Source: Protopterus annectens (Eukaryota > Chordata > Ceratodontiformes > Protopteridae). From it: 64,000 bases of DNA. The DNA is taken from positions 1,070,926,068-1,070,990,067 of the forward strand of contig NC_056725.1 of the NCBI RefSeq assembly GCF_019279795.1, read 5' to 3'. Below are positions 12,277 through 24,097 of the stretch, piece after piece; the first letter of the stretch is position 1; each line of letters begins with the position of its first letter. The notes below the pieces were generated by a model, which had not been told where the DNA came from, did not search any database, and saw nothing but the letters and a program-made list of their open reading frames with translations. A program made the translations under genes and the position numbers.

Positions 12277-14344
12277 GTGGTCTCCTTTAAGGCACCCGAG
12301 CCGGCGGAAAACAGTACTCAAGCCGCTGAATCACTTACAAATGCCTTCTACCAGCACCTGCAGGACTGCATGGATAAGGCAATCCCAAGCAAAACAAAGA
12401 CTCTTTGTACCAAAGGCAAGCGTCCACTCTGGTGGACCCCAGCCATAAACAAACTCTACAACAAAAGGAAGAAGCTACTACATGATAGAGCAAAATCCTT
12501 AAAAGGTAAGACACCCTTGATCACTATAAGTAAAAAACTAAGAGCTCTCATAAAATCATCCAAAGTAAATTTTGAGAGAAAAATAGCTAAAGACTCAAAA
12601 GACAATCATAAGGCCTTCTTTAGCTATGTTAGAAACCTGGGAGGAAACTCCCAGATATGCTCAGAACTAGTTCAAAATGATGTGAAGATTACTGATCCTA
12701 CAGACATTGCCAACATACTGGCTGACAGGTTCAGTGCAAACTTCTCTCCTCCCCAAAGGAGAGATATCTATACCAAGCGATTGCAGCCGCCCAAACATCT
12801 CCAACGCCCAAGTGAGAACTGCTCTCTCCAAAGCAAAAAACACAGCATCCATGGGACCTGATGGTGTCCCCGGCTGTGTGCTCCACGAACTCAACGAGGA
12901 ATTAAACCCACAGCTAGGACAGCTGTTTAATCATAGTCTTACCTCTGGATACATACCCAGGGAGTGGCGCACTGCAACTGTGGTCCCACTTCACAAAGGC
13001 GGTGCCTCCACCGACCCTGGAAATTACCGCCCATTAGCTTGACAAGCCTTATCTGCAAAGCCATGGAGAGGATCATAATGGACCTCATAAATAAAGACAT
13101 AGGAATTTGCAGACTTTGGATCCATCCCAGTTTGGCTTTGTCAAAGGCAGATCATGCCTTCTAAACTTGGTTGACTTTTTCAAAACAGTCACCAAAGCCA
13201 TTGATGAGGGAAAGGCAGTCCATACAGCCTACCTCGATCTGGCGAAGGCCTTCAATACAATACCCCACTCGGGTATCATTGAAAACTCATCAGCTTAAAT
13301 GTTAACCCATACATCACAAGATGGGTTGCAAACTGGCTGAGTGACAGAACCCACAGGGTCAGAGTTGCTGGCGCCATGTCAGACTCAAAGCCTGTCACAA
13401 GTGGTGTACCACAGGGCTCAGTCCTGGGCCCACTCTTGTTTGGCATCTACTTTTCCAGTACAAGCAAACACAGGAGGGTTATGGCTGACAAAGTTTGCAG
13501 ATGACTGCAAACTGGGCGCCATAGTAGAAAACACATCTGACACAGATATCCTTCAGAAGGGTCTCACAGAAACGCATAACTGGTGCCAGAGCCATGGCCT
13601 AAAGTTAAATGCCAAAAAATGCATAGTCATACCCTTCGGGAAAAACAAGGTTACCCTAGCTACCAAATAGGTGGCAATCCACTGAGCACAGAAGAAGTTA
13701 TCAGAGACCTGGGGACCCAGGTTGATAGTAGTCTGTCATTCGACACCCATGTAGCTAAAGTAGTTAAGAAGACCTTCTACATTGCCCACCTTATCATGAA
13801 GGGATTCTCATCTAGATCAAGGGAGGTCATAGTCTCCCTATACTCATCACTCATCAGACCAATGATTGAGTACAATGCCCCCTTCGGAATGTATCTGACC
13901 CGACACTTGCAGCAGCTGGAGAGGCCACAAAAGTTCCTCATCAAAAGGATAAAGGGTCTCAAACATCTGTCCTATGCTGCCCGACTGAAAGAACTCCAGC
14001 TATATTCAGTCGTTTACCGCTTGCTCAGAGGTGACCTTTGCCTAACATACAAGGCCATGTCAAACCCAGATTTGATGAATATGCTTCACCTCAAAAAATC
14101 TAGATCTGTCAGAGCCACAAGGGCGGGAGACTTAAACCTCGACACGGCTATTAATAGGACGTGCTGGAGGGATAGATTCATCACCCAAAGACTCCCTATG
14201 CTGTGGAATAAAATCCCGGTATATGTGAGGCAGAGCACCTCGCTGGCCTTGTTCAAGAGAAATCTTGACCAATGGATGGGAGATCACAGATATACCCCAG
14301 GGATTACCTCAGTGTCACTGCTCAACAGAGGCACAGCAAAATAA
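12277..14344 (+). pseudogene. LINE copy A ORF2, reverse transcriptase part
   Basis: Spread over at least five open frames (12,277-12,861; 12,707-13,042; 13,107-13,298; 13,341-13,670; 13,583-14,344). Landmarks in order: a basic segment with YNKRKKLL, a GPDGVPG block, VPLHKGG followed by NYRP, GFVKGRSC, YLDLAKAF, SGVPQGSVLGPLLF, and the catalytic FADD at 13,494-13,505. The C-terminal frame (13,583-14,344) is 253 codons and intact. It contains the WxDRFxxQRLPxLWN region typical of this family's C terminus. Frame breaks between blocks exclude function. Confidence 0.88.
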
Positions 14345-14430
14345 TGGGTATAGTTCCCCATACTAAAGGGGTGGCGTAAGCCACAAAACTATGGGCTAGG
14401 CTTGTAAATGCCCTCGGGCAGATAGCCTAG

Positions 14431-14460
14431 TATGAACCTATGAACCTATGAACCTATGAA
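14431..14460 (+). repeat. LINE 3' tail, (ATGAACCT)n
   Basis: About 3.5 copies of the 8-bp unit end LINE copy A. The preceding GGGCTAGGCTTG and CCTAGT are shared with the SINEs in this window. Such short terminal repeats mark the 3' end of CR1-group LINEs. Confidence 0.9.
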
Positions 14461-14535
14461 ATAAGGTTAAACAACAGGACAGAGTTATTCAGAATGTATG
14501 TAGTCTGTGCAGAGAAAAGCTAACAGTAGGGATGC

Positions 14536-16440
14536 TTAGGTTCATAGGTTCATAGGTTGGTACTAGGCTATCGGCCCTAGGGCCTATACAAGCCTAGTCA
14601 TAACAATTCCCTGGCTATTTCTTCCCACACTATTTACTTCCCTGGACCCCTGTCTAGCAGGGCGACTGACGTGATCCCGGGATGAATTTCCTATCTCCCA
14701 TCCAATCATCAAGGTTCCTTTTGAAGAGGACCAAAGAGGCGCTCTGCTTGACATGTATGGGCAGTCTATTCCAGAGTCTGGGGAGTCTCTGGGTCAGGAA
14801 CCTATCCCTACAGATGTTTTGTTCATTGTGATGACAAGGTTTAGATCCCTGGAGCATGTGTCTCTGAGGGATTGTGATTTCTTTAAGTGTAGCATGTCCA
14901 ACAGGTCTGGGTTTGACATGGCCTTGTATGTTAAGCAGAGATCGCCTCTGAGTAGACGATTTGCAACAGAATTTAGGTGGAGTTTTTTTAGATGGTCAGC
15001 ATGGGGCATCTGCTTTAGGCCTATGATTCTTTTAGTGAGGTATTTCTGCGGCCTTTCCAGTTGATGCAGATGTCTTGAGAGGTGCATACCAAACGGGGCG
15101 TTGTATTCTGTAATGGTTCTAATGAGGGATGAGTACAGTGGGACAATGACCTCCTTTTTTCTGAATGAAAAGCCCTTAGTGATGAGGTGTGCCACATAGA
15201 AGGATTTCCTGATGGTTGTGGCGATGTGGTTATCGAAGGTGAGACAACTGTCCACCTGTGTCCCTAAGTCTCTTATCACACTTTTGGTGTCTAGTGTACT
15301 GCCACCTATGTGGTAATTCACGGGTACATGTTTTTTTCCCAAAGGGGATAACTATACATTTCTTGGCATTGAGCTTCAGTCCATGGCTCTGGCACCAGGC
15401 ATCTGTTTCTGTAAGGCCCTTTTGTAGAATATCCACATCATTTAGGGATTCAATAATGGCTCCCAGATTGTAGTCATCTGCAAACTTTGTTAGCCAGAGT
15501 CTCTTAGTGTTGGCCTGTACTTCAGAGAAGTAGATGCCAAACAAGAGTGGTCCCAGGACTGAACCCTGAGGTACTCCACTTGTCACTTGTCTGGAGCTGG
15601 ATTTGGAGTCGGCTACTTTTACAGTATGGATTCTGTCAGTAAGCCAGTTGGCAACCCATCAAGTGATGTAGGGATTAATGCCCAGGTTAGTAAGTTTATC
15701 TATGATTCCAGAGTGAGGGATGGTATTGAAGGCCTTGGTGAGGTCCAGCTAGGCTGTGTGGACCACCTTACTCTTGTCCACGGCTCTGGAGACTGATTCA
15801 AAGAAGTCAATCAGGTTCAGGAGACAAGATCGGCCCTTCATGAACCCAAACTGCGTGGGGTCCAGTGTTTGAAGGTTGCCAATGTTTTTTGTTTATAAGT
15901 TCCATGATAATACATTCCATGGCCTTGCAGATCAGGCTTATTAGACTGATGGGGCGGTAGTTCCTAGGATCCAAGGTGGATCCCCCCTTGTGGAGTGGGA
16001 TAACTGTAGCTGTGCTCCACTCAGTGGGCACGATGCCTGAGGTGAAGCTATGATTAAACATGACACTTAGGTGAGGTGCCAGTTCATTTAGCAGTTCATG
16101 TAGTATACAGCCTGGGATGTCATCTGGTCCCATAGATGCTGTATTCTTGGCTTTGTAGAGTGCATTTTTTACCTATGTGGCCATTATTACTGGAATTTGG
16201 CAATCTTTTGGTATTGAGATGGGCCCTTTAGGGGGTGAGAGGGGGATGAAGTTTGCACTGAATCGATCTGCCAGGATATTGGTAATATGCTTGGGAGCAG
16301 TATATTTAATGCCATTCTGTTGTAGCTCAGAGTAGATCTGAGCATTGCCATTTAGATTCTTGGCATTGCTATAGAATGCCTTGTGGTTGTCTTTGGAATC
16401 TTTGTTCATATTTTTCAAAGAAAAATTTCTTGACAATTTT
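14536..16440 (-). mobile_element. CR1-like LINE copy B, 5'-truncated
   Basis: Minus-strand copy that starts inside the pre-RT region (16,436) and ends in AGGTTCAT repeats at 14,536-14,559. Minus-strand landmarks are GPDDIPG (near 16,130), VIPLHKGG, NYRP, GVPQGSVLGPLLF (near 15,570), FADD (15,474-15,485) and the C-terminal domain to about 14,660. Two or more frameshifts break it. It lies tail to tail with copy A, separated by about 75 bases. Loss of the 5' part is the usual result of incomplete reverse transcription. Confidence 0.9.
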
Positions 16441-16489
16441 TACTTAAGAAATGCCAAGCACACTTTGATTTATCACAATAATACATATA

Positions 16490-16835
16490 CAGTAGAGAGT
16501 CGATTATCTCAACTAATTGGGTCCTAAGGTAGTTCGAATAATCAAACTCTTTGGATAATCAATCATACATTGAACTGGATAGAAAACTTCTAAAATCTTG
16601 TTTTTCTTGCATGTAGGGAATACACTTTTCAACCATTCAGTGATTCCAGTGGACAGCAAAAGAATATTTTTCATACACAAGCGGGATACAAGCTCAAAAA
16701 ACACACACAAGTGAATACTTACAATGTTTCCATATTCAGATTTTATGACTTTTCCTGCCTGAAAATTTTGAAAGGCTGCAGTCAGATAATTTATGTTTCA
16801 GATAATCGACATTCAGATAATCAACACTCTACTTT

Positions 16836-16837
<2 letters not shown>
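16490..16837. mobile_element. TA-flanked MITE 1
   Basis: The left end CAGTAGAGAGTCGATTATCT and the reverse complement of the right end, AAGTAGAGTGTTGATTATCT, match. Both ends are flanked by TA, and a long (TA)n tract starts immediately at the right. Further GATTATC/GATAATC motifs repeat just inside both ends. The ~348-bp length, TA flanks and lack of a transposase point to a non-autonomous Tc1/mariner-superfamily element, perhaps Tigger/pogo-like. A 65-codon minus frame inside (16,513-16,710) is not recognisable as transposase. Confidence 0.6.

Positions 16838-16897
<60 letters not shown>
16836..16897. repeat. (TA)n microsatellite
   Basis: About 30 TA units abutting the right end of MITE 1. 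Confidence 0.97.
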
Positions 16898-16898
<1 letters not shown>

Positions 16899-17369
16899 CA
16901 ATACATATTACAGTGTTATAGTCTGCAAAGCCACATAACATTGTTATATGTAAATAATGGATATGTCCACAACCAACTGTAATTGACTATAATAATGAAA
17001 CAGTGGAGCCTCTTACTTGGAAATGAAATAATTAAATGTATAGATAGAAAGTACTCATATTTAGAAATGGCTGATTGATAGCACAGCATCCACTTAATTA
17101 ATGGCTGTTTCAGACAGTTAGTGGACTGCCAGTATGACTGCTTGCAGTCTGAGAATAGATGTAAATGAAATCTGAGTACATGCAAAGCTATATCAGAAAC
17201 AGGTATACATGTGCTGTTTACTGAACACATAAGTAATATATTAAGTCCTCTGCCTGCATAATCTGAGCATTCCAAGAGTGTATGATAACTGTTTTATTTG
17301 TGTGCACTTGTAAATAGTGTGAAAAAGCCAGTACTTTAAATAATACACTGCACAACAATAGTCCTGCCT

Positions 17370-17400
<31 letters not shown>

Positions 17401-18480
17401 TTTTGCTATTGACATTAAAAATTTTGGATATAGAAGGCAGATACTCAGCCTTTTAATATTTGCTGTTATGTGAACTTGTTCAAAACAGTTTTTCAGTAAA
17501 ATTCTCAATATCAGTCAATAATGAGCTCTTAGTTACTGTTTACAATGTTGAAAAGAGGGGATATGAATAAAAAAAGTCCTTCTGGAAGGCCATTCTATAT
17601 CAAGGGGATCATCCTAAAGGAAGATTCTGGAAGATTGGAGTACACCAATCCATTCTTGGCTATGTTGTTTATCTACCAAGGGGAATACCTGTGAAAGAGA
17701 GCAGGGATTGAGAATCAGGTAGTTTATTGCCTGAAGAAGCTGGATTGGTTGCTCAAGGATACAGAATAGTAATGTTTTGTTTTGGGATTATAAGCTAAAA
17801 GGACTGTGTTTGTTTTAGTTAATATCTGAGATGGAGAAGACAATAAGTGCTGTTGTTTTATTTAATTTATAAACTAGGAAGGGGTGCAGTATGGTTATTG
17901 TTCTTTTCTGATTGGCTATATATAATTAACATTGGTTCGGAATGCAAGACACAATTTGTCAGGAACTTTCCACTTCCTGTTCCACACAGTATCTCTGATT
18001 CCAAAAGCAAATCTCATTTTAGGCTATCAATTCCTCATAGCACTCTTACTGTTGTTTCAGCAAGCTGAGTGTAGTGCTGTTTCTGGAGTGCTTACCTGGT
18101 AACACTAACAATGGAGGTCTTACTAAAAAGGCACAGCACTGGGACACAGCAGACTGAGCAAAATCTTTTTATCTCAGCTGAAAGAGGATCCCATGAAAAT
18201 GAAGATTATCATGAAGGGAACTGATTACATTGACCATAACAATTTTGGAAAATAATTTTTTGCTAGAGTTGGAATAACATCAAAATGTGTTTTTGTGATT
18301 GGCCCGAGGAAAATGTTGTCTATTTGGTCTATTTCTCTGCCTGTATCAACATTGTTGACTACTGAGTCTTTGCTTCTATCCAGTGCCATCCTAGCAAAGA
18401 TAAATACTACAGTGATGTTTTGCATCTTTCATATGTTATTTGAGTGTGCTGCTGTTAATTTGCTGAATTATGCATTGTAT
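16898..18480. other. No gene recognised
   Basis: AT-rich DNA. It includes a (TTTA)n tract at about 17,371-17,403. A 119-codon minus-strand open frame (16,916-17,275) has no family resemblance, and I do not call it a gene. Confidence 0.5.
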
Positions 18481-18900
18481 TTTTTGCATTTGATCATTGT
18501 AAAGTGCCACTGTATTTCATTCATCGTAACTGCTAGTTTTCTCCACTGTAGCCTTATTTTTTAAGAAAGTGTTTGCTTGTTAATTTGTGTCCTGTTGTAT
18601 GTTTTTTTCTGCACTTTGGGTTCATATTTATCTGATTTTACATTAAGAAATATTAGGTCTGCACTCTGCTAACACTACAGACTAACCTGCTCTGTTCTGA
18701 GCTTGTGAATCACATTGTGTCTCATTGACCTTAGCTACTGGCTTTCTGCACTCTACTTCATTAATCTGAGATGTTGTTTTTCTGTACAATAGCCATCTTG
18801 TTCAAGGAAGTGTTTACTGGTTAATTTGTTGCCTGTTTTATAGTTTCTTCACCTTGGGCTTACACTTGAATGATTTTACATTAAGAAAGAATAGGTATGC
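18480..18900 (+). repeat. Tandem duplication, 238-bp period
   Basis: Two degenerate copies share GTTTRCTKGTTAATTTGT, a GCACTTTGGG/CACCTTGGGCT block and GATTTTACATTAAGAAA. The CATTAAG of each copy lies at 18,641 and 18,879, a 238-bp offset. No coding content. Confidence 0.75.
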
Positions 18901-18907
18901 AGTATAT

Positions 18908-19058
18908 ATTCTTAGGTTCATAGGTAAATACTAGGCTATCAGTCTGCAGACCTTTACCATCCTAGCCAATAACCACAGGTCAGAATCTATCCCTATTCCC
19001 TGTACCTTGTAGCTGGAAAGTAAAGACTTTAACCATTATGGCAACCTGTTCGCTCTAG
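18908..19058 (-). mobile_element. tRNA-derived SINE, minus strand, diverged
   Basis: On the minus strand it begins with a degraded tRNA-like head (TTGCCATAATGGTTAAAG as box A), continues through a TTGGCTAGG block and ends at GCCTAGT...ACCTATGAACC. It is the same layout as the SINEs at 28,815 and 46,700, including the CR1-like 3' tail. Confidence 0.65.
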
Positions 19059-19439
19059 TAGCAGTAGAGGGACACCTGGTCTAGTCTACAATTAGGAATC
19101 ACAGAGAAAGGCTTCAAGTGTATTTTTGTGATTAGCCAGTGGGCTATTTTTTCCCTGCTTATTCAATTTCTCTTCTGGTATAAAATTATCCCATTTGTGC
19201 AACATCACTCACAGTGTTTACCAGTACCCTGTGTACCCACAATAATCTTACTTTTCCTTTAATAAAATAACAGCCATAAAAATTATTGAGTATGCAGTTG
19301 CCCAATGAGCATCAGGTGTGTGCAAAGGGTAGCATCAGTCTACAAGATTAGACTAAGATTACAGTTCTTAACCAACTAATATTCAGCCATATATACAGTA
19401 GTTATACATAACAGAAACACAACCCCCCCCCCACAAGTT

Positions 19440-22400
19440 TACCACTAATCACAGCCTTGCCTAAATACACTGTTGGTACCAGTCCCACTGAGGTCCACTA
19501 TATAAACACCCAATACCATGGATCCAGACTTTCCTTCTGTCTTTACAGCCATTTTGGTAGACTTAGGCATCCTGTGGCAATGTAGAAATTGTCTCATATT
19601 CTCTGATAACCAATTCATTCTCAAAAAGTCTGATAAGCTATGATAGTCTCTGAAGGGAATGCTCTCACATAAAACCACTACAGCTACCAAACAGGTTTTT
19701 CAGAAACTCACAACACCTCTCATCACCTACTGTACACAATATAGGACAGACACCCCAGACCTACATATGCCGAGGCCCTTAAAAAGTAAACTTCCTTAAA
19801 ATCAAAGGCCTTCCAGATTCAGAAATTATAACTATCTTCAGCAACCTTAAAAATACACTACAGCAGCAACACACACAAGTGCAGGGCCTCAACTCACAAT
19901 GTCTGAACACCTAAGCACATAAGGCAGACAACCTCTCAGCCCAATATCTTGGTCATAGGAGACTCCCTTCTGCGACACACAGATAACCCACTCACCAGGT
20001 CTAATAAAGAGAGGGGTGCAGTCATTTGCTTATCAGTGGCCACGATCTACCACATCACAGATGCACTAAAGTCATTGAACATCAGATACTAGCATGACTC
20101 AGTCATAATTCATGGGGGCATAAAAGACGTGAGTTATCCATCCCTGGATTATATGAAGAGAGACATGATGGAGCTTGTGTAGCATGTACCCTAGGCTGTT
20201 ATGAACTTAGCATTAAGCAGCATTTTACCTTTTCTATGAATGACACTAGATATGAATAGAGGTTAACTTACTTTAATAATTGGTTTAGATTTTGGTGTCA
20301 TTTGAAAAAGGGACACTATTTGTCATTCTGGGAGGATATGGTTGAGAGTCCACACTGTTTTGCAGGGATGGTATGCACCTAACCCTTCTAGGCTTCTGAG
20401 CATCGGCTAATACATTTTCCAACTCATAGAACCTTTTTAAGGCATTGCCAATCTGATAAACCATCATACATAGATAAACCAACCCTTGATAATCTAAAGA
20501 TGATAAACCTTGATGGAATCCCAGCATAAATAGATTGCATAATAAAAGGAAGAAATTTAAGTGCAAAAATAAGAAGAGCAATGTCCAGCAAAGTAAGAAC
20601 TATCTCAACAAATTTAATAAACAACTGAAGGGACTAATTAAGACTAACAAAGCCAGATTTGAGGTAAACATAGCCTACCAGACTAAGGACAATCATAAGC
20701 CATTCTTCAGCTATGTCCATAACCTCAAAGACAATACATAACAATGTGTTGTACCTAATTGTAAATGGCAGTACTTATGCTGAGCCAGACGATATAGCTA
20801 GGCTACTGGAAAATAAGTTAATCTTCAACTTTATCTCACTTTCACTACCAGACACCTCTCAGTAACTGCCTCCAGCCATAACTCCCCTAACTATCACTTG
20901 GGAATAGGTTCTAAAAGCACTCTTCAAGGTCAAAAGCACTGCATCCATGGGATCTGATAATATCCCAGGATGTCTACTTAAAAGCATGAAAAGTGACCTA
21001 TTATTCCCACTTTAATCACTATTCAATTGCAGCCTCCAAAAAGGCTTCATGCTGAATACATGGAGGACTGCAATTGTTATCCCTCTACACAATGGTGGGC
21101 CATCCATGGACCTGGAAAACTATAGACCATTAAGCTTGACTATTCTCATTGATAAAGCCATGGAAAGAGTCATCATAGATATGATCAATAACAATATAGG
21201 TAAGCTTCAGACACTGGATCCAACTCAGTTTGGGTTTGTTAAGTGTACTACATGCCTACTCAACCTGGTGGATGTCTTTGAGAAAGTTGCCAAAGTAATG
21301 GACGAGGACAAGATGATCAATACTGCCTACCTCAACCAGGCCAAGGCTTTAGACACAATAACCCACCCAAGCAATGTAGATAAGCTCACAAAATTAGGTA
21401 TAAATCTCTATCATTCCCTCTGGATATGTGGCTGTCTCACAGACACCAAGGCGTCAGAATATGGGAATCCACCTCAGCTAAATGGCAAGCTACTAGTGGG
21501 GTCCTTCAGGGGTCAGTGCTCTAGCCCTTCTCATTGGAATCTACTTCTTTGAAGTCAAGGCTAACATCAAAGCCTCCTGGATGATTAAGTTTGCAGATGA
21601 TTGCAAACTATGTGAAGTCACAGAATCTCCCAATAACAAAACTACCCTCCACAAAGGCCTGATACTGACTAATTACTGGTGCCAGAGTCATGGTCTAAAT
21701 CTCAATGGCAAGAAGTGCATAATAGTGTCTTTTGGGACAGATGCCCTCCTTGAAAATTACTACATTGCTAATGCACCCTAAGGGTAGACCCAGTTGTCAA
21801 AGATTTGGGAACACATGCACAGTGACTTGATCATTGACCACCATGTGTCTAATATAGTAAGGAAATCATTCTATGTTACACAATTTATCAACAAGGGTAT
21901 GGCATCCAGGTCAAGAGATGTTATTGTTCCATTGTACTCAGCTGTCATTTGACCAATAATTGAGTACAATGCTTCCTTCAATATGTAACTGACTGGGAAA
22001 ATGCAAAAAATAGAGCATCAACAGAGATTTATCATAAAATGATACATGGTGTAGCCAGCATAACCTATGCAGAATGCCTAAAAGCCTTATCCTTATACTT
22101 TGTCTTCTACAAACGACCATGAGGCAATCCATACCTGGCCTAGAAAGCATCTTCTGTTCCAGGCCTAATGGACCAGTTGCACATTAGCAAAACATATAAC
22201 ATAAGACATAATTGAACTAGGGACCTCAATCTAAATAAGACAGGTATGTGTCTGTGAGAATGCCCCTTCTCTGGAACAGTCTTCCCATTCATTTACAGCA
22301 ATGTTCTTTCCTACATTTATTCAAGAAAACCTGAATCAGTAGATTGGGAATCATTTATGTATCCCTGGCCTGCCGCCTATGTCCCCATTATAAAAGGGGT

Positions 22401-22440
22401 GATTTTAAATGCTCAAACACCATGCTCAAGTTACATAGAT
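19440..22440 (+). mobile_element. CR1-like LINE copy C, endonuclease deleted
   Basis: ORF1 remnants include the LGILWQCRNC zinc region (near 19,567) and the GDS block of the esterase (near 19,958), and they end near 20,400 with a CFAG...H-like final block. Directly afterwards, near 20,535, the text resumes with the NKRKK region of the pre-RT segment, so the whole endonuclease is missing. RT landmarks follow: VIPLHNGG (near 21,080), NYRPLS, FGFVKC, FADD (21,590-21,601) and a degraded C terminus to about 22,330. Many stops. The 8-bp tail is not visible. Confidence 0.82.
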
Positions 22441-22449
22441 GATACAAAA

Positions 22450-23170
22450 AAGCTATGGAATCCAAATTAAAACATACATCTGGGTAGTATGGTTAGACTT
22501 AAAAATGGCCCTTTAGGGTTGTTATCCTACTAATCAATATGATTATCTGATCCAATGAGTAGTGTGTTAAATTATTTTAATGTGGGAGGGTTGTATTGTA
22601 CTGTTACGTTCTGTACTACTAATACTAAACTTATGCTAGTAGTAAATAATTATGAAACGAAATGCATGCTACAAATACATTTTGTTCCTATTAAGTATAT
22701 TAAAACTACAGCAAAAGTAATTGTGTCAGCCTTAGAATATTATTGTATTTCTAACTGTTATCAGTAGTGTTGTTGATTATTTCTGCATTTTTACTATAAA
22801 CTGTGCATGGTTTTTCAACCTCTGCATTTAATCTTCTGTTCTGGGCACTTGCCCTGTGTAGCATAGACTAGCCAAAGATCTTGCTGTGTCTACTTCTCTT
22901 TGTATTTGAAATGAGCACTAATCCCCCACAAAGTTTTTCCGGAGAGGGCCCTCTGCACCCTTGTGGCAGGAGGTATGTGGTTAGAGATCTATCTGTTGAA
23001 GCTCTTTGGACTATGGCTCTGTTCTGAACTTTTGATTTACTATTTTGCCCACCAGTAAGTTTTTTCATTTATTTTATAAGCCCCGCATTTGCACGGGTTT
23101 GCATGCTGAGTGGCACTGTGCACTATTGTGCTTTAACATGCACTAATGTGCAGATCACAAACATACCTAT
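22450..23170. other. No gene recognised
   Basis: AT-rich DNA between LINE copies C and D. The last 100 bases may be 5' sequence of copy D. Confidence 0.45.
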
Positions 23171-23181
23171 TACCTAACACC

Positions 23182-24097
23182 ATGGAAGGACAATATCCCA
23201 CCATGTCTCCAGCCCACATGGTTGAATTAGGCATCCTGAGGCAATGTAGCAATTGTCTCATGCACACTGACAACCCACTTCTTTAATGTTAGTCAAAGTC
23301 AACACACAAGAGGTGCATCTACATAAAACGCAGAATCAATGCTCCCTCACTCATCAGTCAGTATACTTGACCATGGGGAAGTTGTCATTACTCACATACC
23401 ATCACCCTCACCTATCATGCAACCAACACATAACCCTACATATGAAGAGGTCCTCTCTAGAAACCTACTCAAAGCACAGAGATCTCTCAAACACAAGCAC
23501 ACCACTCATATCTCACATGTAGATAAACACAATACACATAAAACACACATGCCAGTGTCTCACCAGGTAAGCCATTAAAGCATAACACAGAACCAAATGT
23601 ACTAGTCATAGGTGACGCTATCATGAGACACAATGATGTGCCACTCACCAAGATGGATAAGGAGAAAGTCACAGTTAGCTGTCCATTTGGTGTCAGCATC
23701 TGTATCATCACACACTCACTCAAGTCTCTTTGCAGAAAGTACTGTTATGACTCTGTCATAGTACATGTTGGTGTGAATTGACTTAAGACATACTTCTCTG
23801 GACTACATGAATAGAGACATGACTGAGCTCTTGGATTATGTGTCCCAGGCAGGTATGTCTCTAGCTTTAAGCACCATACTAACTTTACCCAGGATGATGC
23901 TGCAATACAAGCAAATGATGATTAACTTCAACAATTGGCTTAATTTTTGGTATGATCCTAAGAGGATCCAGTTCCTGTCAGCCTGGGATGACATGGTTGA
24001 TATACCTCAATGCTTTGCCAGAGATGGTCTTCACCTGTTACCCCTAGGATTTTGGCTTCTAGAAAAAGCTCTTGCCTTCCCCAGTGCCTTTTTTTAG
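23182..24097 (+). pseudogene. LINE copy D ORF1 (SGNH esterase), broken
   Basis: Starts at ATG 23,182. The first frame carries a CSNC zinc half-motif and stops at 23,283. Esterase blocks follow in other frames: GD-(A)-IMRH near 23,613, a GVN-like block near 23,770 and, in the 96-codon frame 23,807-24,097, an ARDGLHL block with the Asp and His expected at the C-terminal catalytic site. The nucleophile Ser position reads Ala in this copy (GDA), so the domain would be inactive even without the frameshifts. Confidence 0.75.

Larger units (their letters stand above)
10400..14460 (+). mobile_element. CR1-like LINE copy A, nearly complete
   Basis: A non-LTR retrotransposon with, in order, an ORF1 carrying an SGNH-esterase-like domain, an ORF2 with AP-type endonuclease and reverse transcriptase, a short 3' UTR, and a tail of ATGAACCT repeats (14,431-14,460). 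This architecture is known for the CR1 group. Four other longer copies in the window align to it piece by piece (B, C, D, E), as do the fragments F, G and H. ORF2 is broken by several frameshifts and stops, so this copy is dead. The 5' boundary is a guess. Confidence 0.88.

Noticed and set aside
16916..17275. 119-codon minus-strand frame
   Set aside because: AT-rich, no motif. Length is within what chance gives in 64 kb.
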